Source of the DNA: Gemmatimonadaceae bacterium
GTDB lineage: Bacteria; Gemmatimonadota; Gemmatimonadetes; Gemmatimonadales; Gemmatimonadaceae
Assembly: GCA_035606695.1 (NCBI GenBank)
Contig: DATNEW010000029.1
Location: forward strand, 62,001 to 126,000
Length of the DNA stretch: 64,000 nucleotides
Direction: 5' to 3'
Shown: piece after piece, positions 60,944-64,000 of the stretch
How the letters are laid out: every line of letters begins with the position of its first letter
Position numbering within the stretch: the first letter of the stretch is position 1
Position numbers and translations under genes: made by a program
Notes under the pieces: model-generated
The model's input: the letters and a program-made list of their open reading frames with translations, nothing else
Databases searched by the model: none
Told to the model about the DNA's origin: nothing

Positions 60944-61600
60944 TCACGGGCGCATGGCATCCAGGCGCCGCCTCAAGTTCCGCGCGCCGATGGTGAGTGC
61001 ACGTGGATCCTGCGAGTTTTTCGACAGACTCAAGATGCCTTCGATCTCGGCGACGAGCGCGAACGCCGCAGCCTGCGGGTCGATCGCGGCGCTCACCGTG
61101 CCGCTCGCCTGGCCCCGCCGCAATGCGAGCTCATAGGTCTGCATCCACAGCTCGAATACCTGTTGCGTGCGAAGACGGAACCCGTCGTCGAGCGGTGACA
61201 TCTCCTGCGCCAGGTTGTTGAGCGGGCAGCCAAGGTTCACCGGCGCCGCGGCGAGCGCTCGCGCGCCTCCCTCGAACGCATCACCGATGATCGTCAGCGG
61301 ATCGTCGGCGGTGGCGAGCGGCATCACCCATTGCGCACGAATCATCTCGGCAACGACTTCGTCAACGAGCGCATAGCCGAACTCGAGCTTGCTCTCGAAG
61401 TGGTGGAAGAATGCGCCTTTCGTCAGGTCGAGCCGGCGCAGCATGTCATCCACGCTCGCGGCCTGGAATCCGTGCTGGTAGACCTCGTCGAATCCCGCCG
61501 CGAGCAGGCGGGCGCGCGTTGCCTCCCGATCGCGGGACCTTCGCGCCGTCCGCACCTTCCGCACCTTCCGCACCTTCCGTGGTTTTCGTTGCGGCGTCAT
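60944..61600 (-). CDS. TetR/AcrR family transcriptional regulator
   Basis: 218 residues. After a basic N-terminus, helix-turn-helix ATRARLLAAGFDEVYQHGFQAASVDDMLRRLDLTKGAFFHHFESKLEFGYALVDE. The C-terminal domain has VNLGCPLNNLAQEMSPLDDGFR, typical of the TetR subgroup with a GCPLxNLAxE motif, which often senses electrophiles or controls small detoxifying enzymes. Divergent from the membrane protein and YCII genes, with a perfect operator between. Confidence 0.92.
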   Translation of the reverse strand: MTPQRKPRKVRKVRKVRTARRSRDREATRARLLAAGFDEVYQHGFQAASVDDMLRRLDLTKGAFFHHFESKLEFGYALVDEVVAEMIRAQWVMPLATADDPLTIIGDAFEGGARALAAAPVNLGCPLNNLAQEMSPLDDGFRLRTQQVFELWMQTYELALRRGQASGTVSAAIDPQAAAFALVAEIEGILSLSKNSQDPRALTIGARNLRRRLDAMRP

Positions 61601-61627
61601 GGCTTCGTACCACAGGGACTTGCGCTA

Positions 61628-61650
61628 ACATACCAGTTGGTATGTATAAT
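61628..61650 (+). promoter_or_regulatory. TetR operator and promoter of the membrane protein/YCII genes
   Basis: ACATACCAGTTGGTATGT (61628-61645) is a perfect 8+2+8 palindrome. TATAAT at 61645-61650 is a consensus -10 that shares its first base with the operator, so a bound repressor would sit between -35 and -10. A start near 61657 then gives a short leader to the ATG at 61676 and excludes the ATG at 61649. Confidence 0.8.
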
Positions 61651-61675
61651 GGTCCACCTCTCTCCGGATCGGGCC

Positions 61676-62086
61676 ATGAAGCTGTTTCTCGGGATAGCGG
61701 CCGTGCTCGCGTGGTTGATCGGTCTCATGCTGGTCCTGGCGCCTACTCAATTCTATGCGCCGACGGGCATCGCGCTCACCCCAATGCTGGCGACCGTCGC
61801 CCAAGCGCACGGAGCGACCCTCTTTGGCCTCGGCACAATCAATTGGTTTGCCCGCCGCGCGGAGGGTCAAGGCCTCGTCGCGGTGCTGGTCGGCAATCTC
61901 GTGACCCAGGTGCTCTCGTTCGCCGTCGCGGCGCGGACGGCGGCGCTCGGAGCCGGCCTCGCGGTCGCACCTGCCTTTGTGATTCACACGGTCCTGGGCG
62001 CGTGCTTCATCGTCGCACTGGTCCGCGCCACGAACAAGCGCCGTATCGGCGCCTCGCTTCCCCCGGCTTCTCCACTAGGTGGCTGA
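61676..62086 (+). CDS. Small four-helix membrane protein under TetR control
   Basis: 136 residues with four helices (KLFLGIAAVLAWLIGLMLVLAP, VAQAHGATLFGLGTINWFA, LVAVLVGNLVTQVLSFAVAA, PAFVIHTVLGACFIVALV). The spacing matches small DUF4345/DoxX-like membrane proteins, but the family is not certain. Start fixed by the promoter. Followed by the YCII gene 57 bp on, probably in one message. Confidence 0.8.
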   Translation: MKLFLGIAAVLAWLIGLMLVLAPTQFYAPTGIALTPMLATVAQAHGATLFGLGTINWFARRAEGQGLVAVLVGNLVTQVLSFAVAARTAALGAGLAVAPAFVIHTVLGACFIVALVRATNKRRIGASLPPASPLGG

Positions 62087-62143
62087 ATGCTGCGACGGGC
62101 CGAACGGCCGTACTTTTTTTTCACTGGATCCGGAGCAACCGTC

Positions 62144-62488
62144 ATGAAGAAATTTCTCGTGCTGTATCAGTCGCCAATCTCGGCGAGCGCGCAGATGGCG
62201 AACGCCACGCCCGAGCAGGCGAAAGCAGGTATGGCGGCGTGGATGGGCTGGATGAAGCAAAACGAGGGCGCGCTCGTCGACGGAGGAAGCCCGCTCGGAG
62301 ACGTCGCGCTGGTGACCCGCAGCGGCACGACGCGCGGCACGTCGCGAATCACCGGCTACTCGATCGTTCAGGGCGACTCGATCGACGACGTCTCGCGACG
62401 ATTCGCGCAGCACCCGCATCTGCACACACCGGGCGATGCCGACATTCAAATTCTGGAATTCCTTTCACTGCCGGGGATGTCGGGCTGA
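62144..62488 (+). CDS. YCII-related domain protein
   Basis: 114 residues. MKKFLVLYQS at the start and WMKQNEGALVDGGSPLGDVALV and GYSIVQGDSIDDVSRRFAQHPHL show the ferredoxin-like YCII/DGPF fold. Family members act in chlorocatechol-type or related small-molecule chemistry or with sigma factors, mostly with unknown substrate. GGAG lies ahead of the ATG. Co-transcribed with the membrane protein and so under the TetR operator. Confidence 0.82.
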   Translation: MKKFLVLYQSPISASAQMANATPEQAKAGMAAWMGWMKQNEGALVDGGSPLGDVALVTRSGTTRGTSRITGYSIVQGDSIDDVSRRFAQHPHLHTPGDADIQILEFLSLPGMSG

Positions 62489-62507
62489 ACAGCGAGTCGA
62501 GCGCCGC

Positions 62508-62536
62508 TGGCCCCGTGTGCTTTTTCGGCGGGGCCA
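62508..62536. terminator. Hairpin between convergent genes
   Basis: TGGCCCCG (62508-62515) pairs perfectly with CGGGGCCA (62529-62536) around a 13-base loop containing T5. It lies in the 58-bp gap between the YCII stop and the rhodanese stop, where a shared terminator is expected. No long T run follows, so terminator function is only probable. Confidence 0.45.
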
Positions 62537-62546
62537 CTTTCGGGGC

Positions 62547-62954
62547 TCATTGCTCCAAGTCGAAGCCTTCGTCGTTCCATCCTTCGACGCCGCCGATCAT
62601 TTTCTTGACCGGCCGCCCCAGCGACGCCAACCGATGCGCGGCGCGATCGGCGCCATTGCACTGCGGTCCGTTGCAGTAGACCACGAACAACGTATCGGGC
62701 GAGTACTCGGCCAATGAGCGTTCGTTGATCGTGCGGTGCGGCAGGTTGATCGCGCCTGGGAGGTGTCCGGTGGTATAGTCGCTCGGACCGCGCACGTCGA
62801 GCAACACGAATCCGGGTGTCGCGCTTCGCATCGCGGCGCGCACGTCCCAGCAGTCGGTCTCCAGCGTCAGGAGCCGAGCGAAGTGTTCGCGCGCGATATC
62901 CGGCGGTGCGGCCGGGATATCGGTGACGGGCGACGATGTTGGAAGCGTGGGCAT
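62547..62954 (-). CDS. Rhodanese-like sulfurtransferase
   Basis: 135 residues. FVLLDVRGPSDYTTGHLPGAINLPHRTI is the rhodanese CH2A region, and the active loop Y-C-N-G-P-Q-C-N-G carries the catalytic Cys with a second Cys. The end GGVEGWNDEGF is typical. It transfers sulphane sulphur, or acts as a redox/persulphide protein, in the cytoplasm. Divergent from the FtrA-like regulator, a pairing often seen, which suggests the regulator controls it. An in-frame GTG at 62966 is an alternative start. Confidence 0.9.
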   Translation of the reverse strand: MPTLPTSSPVTDIPAAPPDIAREHFARLLTLETDCWDVRAAMRSATPGFVLLDVRGPSDYTTGHLPGAINLPHRTINERSLAEYSPDTLFVVYCNGPQCNGADRAAHRLASLGRPVKKMIGGVEGWNDEGFDLEQ

Positions 62955-63092
62955 CGGAATGGGCACCAAGTGGCGTGTGAGCGGATGCGCGGTCGGACAC
63001 TGCCGGCATTCTGCGCGGCCGGTGCGCGCGGCGACAGTGGCTGAAACGCCAATCATCGTCAATATTCCGCCACGCCCCTTTCCGCGGAAACC

Positions 63093-64000
63093 ATGCGCAA
63101 ATCCGCCTCCGCACGAGCCAACCGGCCGCGCCGCCGACACGTCGTCGCCGCCGTCGTGTACGATCGCCTCTGCACGTTCGAATTCGGCATCGCGGTCGAG
63201 TTCTTCGGCCTCTCGCGGCCGGAGATGCCGCACTGGTACGAGTTCGTCGTGTGTGCTGCCGAGCGCCCTCCGCTTTCCGCGACCGGGGGTATCAAGCTGG
63301 TACCGCGTGCTGGGCTCGAGGTGCTCAAGCGGGCGGACACGATCATTCTTCCTGGATGGCGCGACCTGAATGAGACGCCGCCACGTGCACTGCTCGATGC
63401 GCTCGTCGCCGCGCATCGCCGCGGCGCGCGACTGGCGTCGATCTGCTCGGGCGTCTTCGTGCTCGCCGCGACCGGGTTGCTCGATGGCCGCCGCGCGACG
63501 GCCCATTGGCGGGACGCGCACCTGCTTCGCCAGGCGTTTCCGAAAATCCAGGTCGATCCGGATGTGCTCTACGTCGACGAGGGCTCAGTCCTCACGTCGG
63601 CAGGGAGCGCGGCCGGCATCGATCTGTGCATGCATCTTGTCCGCCGCGATCACGGCGCCAAGGTCGCAAACGCGGTCGCTCGGCGGCTGCTGATGGCGCC
63701 GCATCGCGAAGGTGGACAGGCGCAGTTCATTCCGGCGCCGGTTGGCGACGAGGATCGCCCGTGGTTGGCGACACTCTTCGATTGGGTGCAACTCCATCTT
63801 CACGAGTCGCTGCCGATCGACCGTATGGCGCGACAGGCGCACATGAGCGCTCGCACTCTGACGCGCCGATTTGTGGAAACCGCCGGCGTAAGCCCAGGCG
63901 AATGGCTCATCGGCTTACGAGTCGCGCGCGCGAAGGATCTGCTGGAGACGTCGCGCCGATCGGTGGAACGCATTGCGGACGACTGCGGGTTCGGGTCCGT
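63093..64000 (+). CDS. ftrA: FtrA-like AraC regulator with DJ-1/PfpI-type domain (cut by window edge)
   Basis: 302 codons are visible with no stop. Residues about 17-190 are a DJ-1/PfpI-like glutamine-amidotransferase-type domain (VVAAVVYDRLCTFEFGIAVEFFG, nucleophile elbow ASICSGVF with Cys118, ATAHW). From about 225 an AraC helix-turn-helix begins (IDRMARQAHMSARTLTRRFVETAGVSPGEWL, then SVERIADDCGFGS). This order is that of FtrA-type activators. Only the last helix or two is missing. Divergent from the rhodanese gene, its likely target. Confidence 0.9.
   Translation, partial: MRKSASARANRPRRRHVVAAVVYDRLCTFEFGIAVEFFGLSRPEMPHWYEFVVCAAERPPLSATGGIKLVPRAGLEVLKRADTIILPGWRDLNETPPRALLDALVAAHRRGARLASICSGVFVLAATGLLDGRRATAHWRDAHLLRQAFPKIQVDPDVLYVDEGSVLTSAGSAAGIDLCMHLVRRDHGAKVANAVARRLLMAPHREGGQAQFIPAPVGDEDRPWLATLFDWVQLHLHESLPIDRMARQAHMSARTLTRRFVETAGVSPGEWLIGLRVARAKDLLETSRRSVERIADDCGFGS

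Noticed and set aside
61331-61675. Upstream extension of the small membrane protein to 61331
   Set aside because: The extension overlaps the TetR gene on the other strand and crosses the operator and the -10 box.

Overview
The window is GC-rich, gene-dense bacterial chromosome with no rRNA, tRNA, phage or conjugation genes visible. Four very long ABC-type permeases without an adjacent ATPase (the MacB/FtsX 'ADOP' type), PadR regulators beside two of them, a secreted VPS10/BNR propeller, a DUF5916 outer-membrane protein and a GxxExxY protein together suggest Gemmatimonadota, with Acidobacteriota as the alternative. This placement is inference from gene content. There is no marker gene to prove it.

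Layout. 1-500: tail of a cyclophilin and a 224-bp non-coding element with 14-bp terminal inverted repeats. 0.5-4.5 kb: small hydrophilic protein, a decarboxylating dehydrogenase of the tartrate/D-malate group, a YihY membrane protein, an AlkB-like dioxygenase and a MazEF pair. 4.6-13.6 kb: a frameshifted ADOP permease, a secreted protein, a patatin, a PadR operon with a clear operator, and an intact ADOP permease behind a 10-bp tandem repeat. 13.7-18.7 kb (minus): MATE exporter, 6PGDH-like oxidoreductase, DUF305 protein and LVIVD-repeat protein, tightly packed. 18.9-24.9 kb: M28 peptidase, a GxxExxY gene bounded by inverted repeats of the same family as the 267-490 element, and a 1159-residue GH18-like/NodB/GT2 fusion. 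25-28.9 kb: the BNR propeller and a secreted protein whose N-terminus lies in a dispersed repeat.

28.9-40.2 kb is an almost gapless minus-strand block in two functional parts. The first is RraA-like aldolase, class V aminotransferase, DctA-like transporter, LeuC-like and LeuD-like subunits, with 4-bp stop/start overlaps at three junctions. It looks like an uptake and breakdown operon for an organic acid, and the LeuD-like subunit lacks the usual SSRE substrate-binding motif. The second is an HD-GYP response regulator, a hybrid histidine kinase and a PilT-type ATPase carrying its own receiver domain, a candidate circuit linking a sensor, c-di-GMP turnover and pilus retraction.

40.6-44.2 kb: a Tat-targeted Rossmann protein and a three-gene flavin electron-transfer module (FMN_bind, ApbE, RnfD-like). 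44.3-54.9 kb: lipoproteins, an ADOP permease, DUF5916, a secreted SDR, SemiSWEET and a TPR-like protein. 55-64 kb: an AraC-type regulator with a pseudo-receiver, an OmpR-type DNA-binding domain without receiver, an HExxH protein, a PadR-ADOP pair with duplicated operators, a TetR gene divergent from a membrane protein/YCII pair through a perfect operator, a rhodanese and an FtrA-like regulator cut by the window edge.

Two repeat families stand out. One is the CCACGGACA...CACGGAGACGGCG inverted-repeat family around the GxxExxY gene. The other is a GTCATTCCGAGC-type palindromic repeat, whose three clear copies all lie at the 5' end of a gene and appear to supply its start codon or N-terminus.
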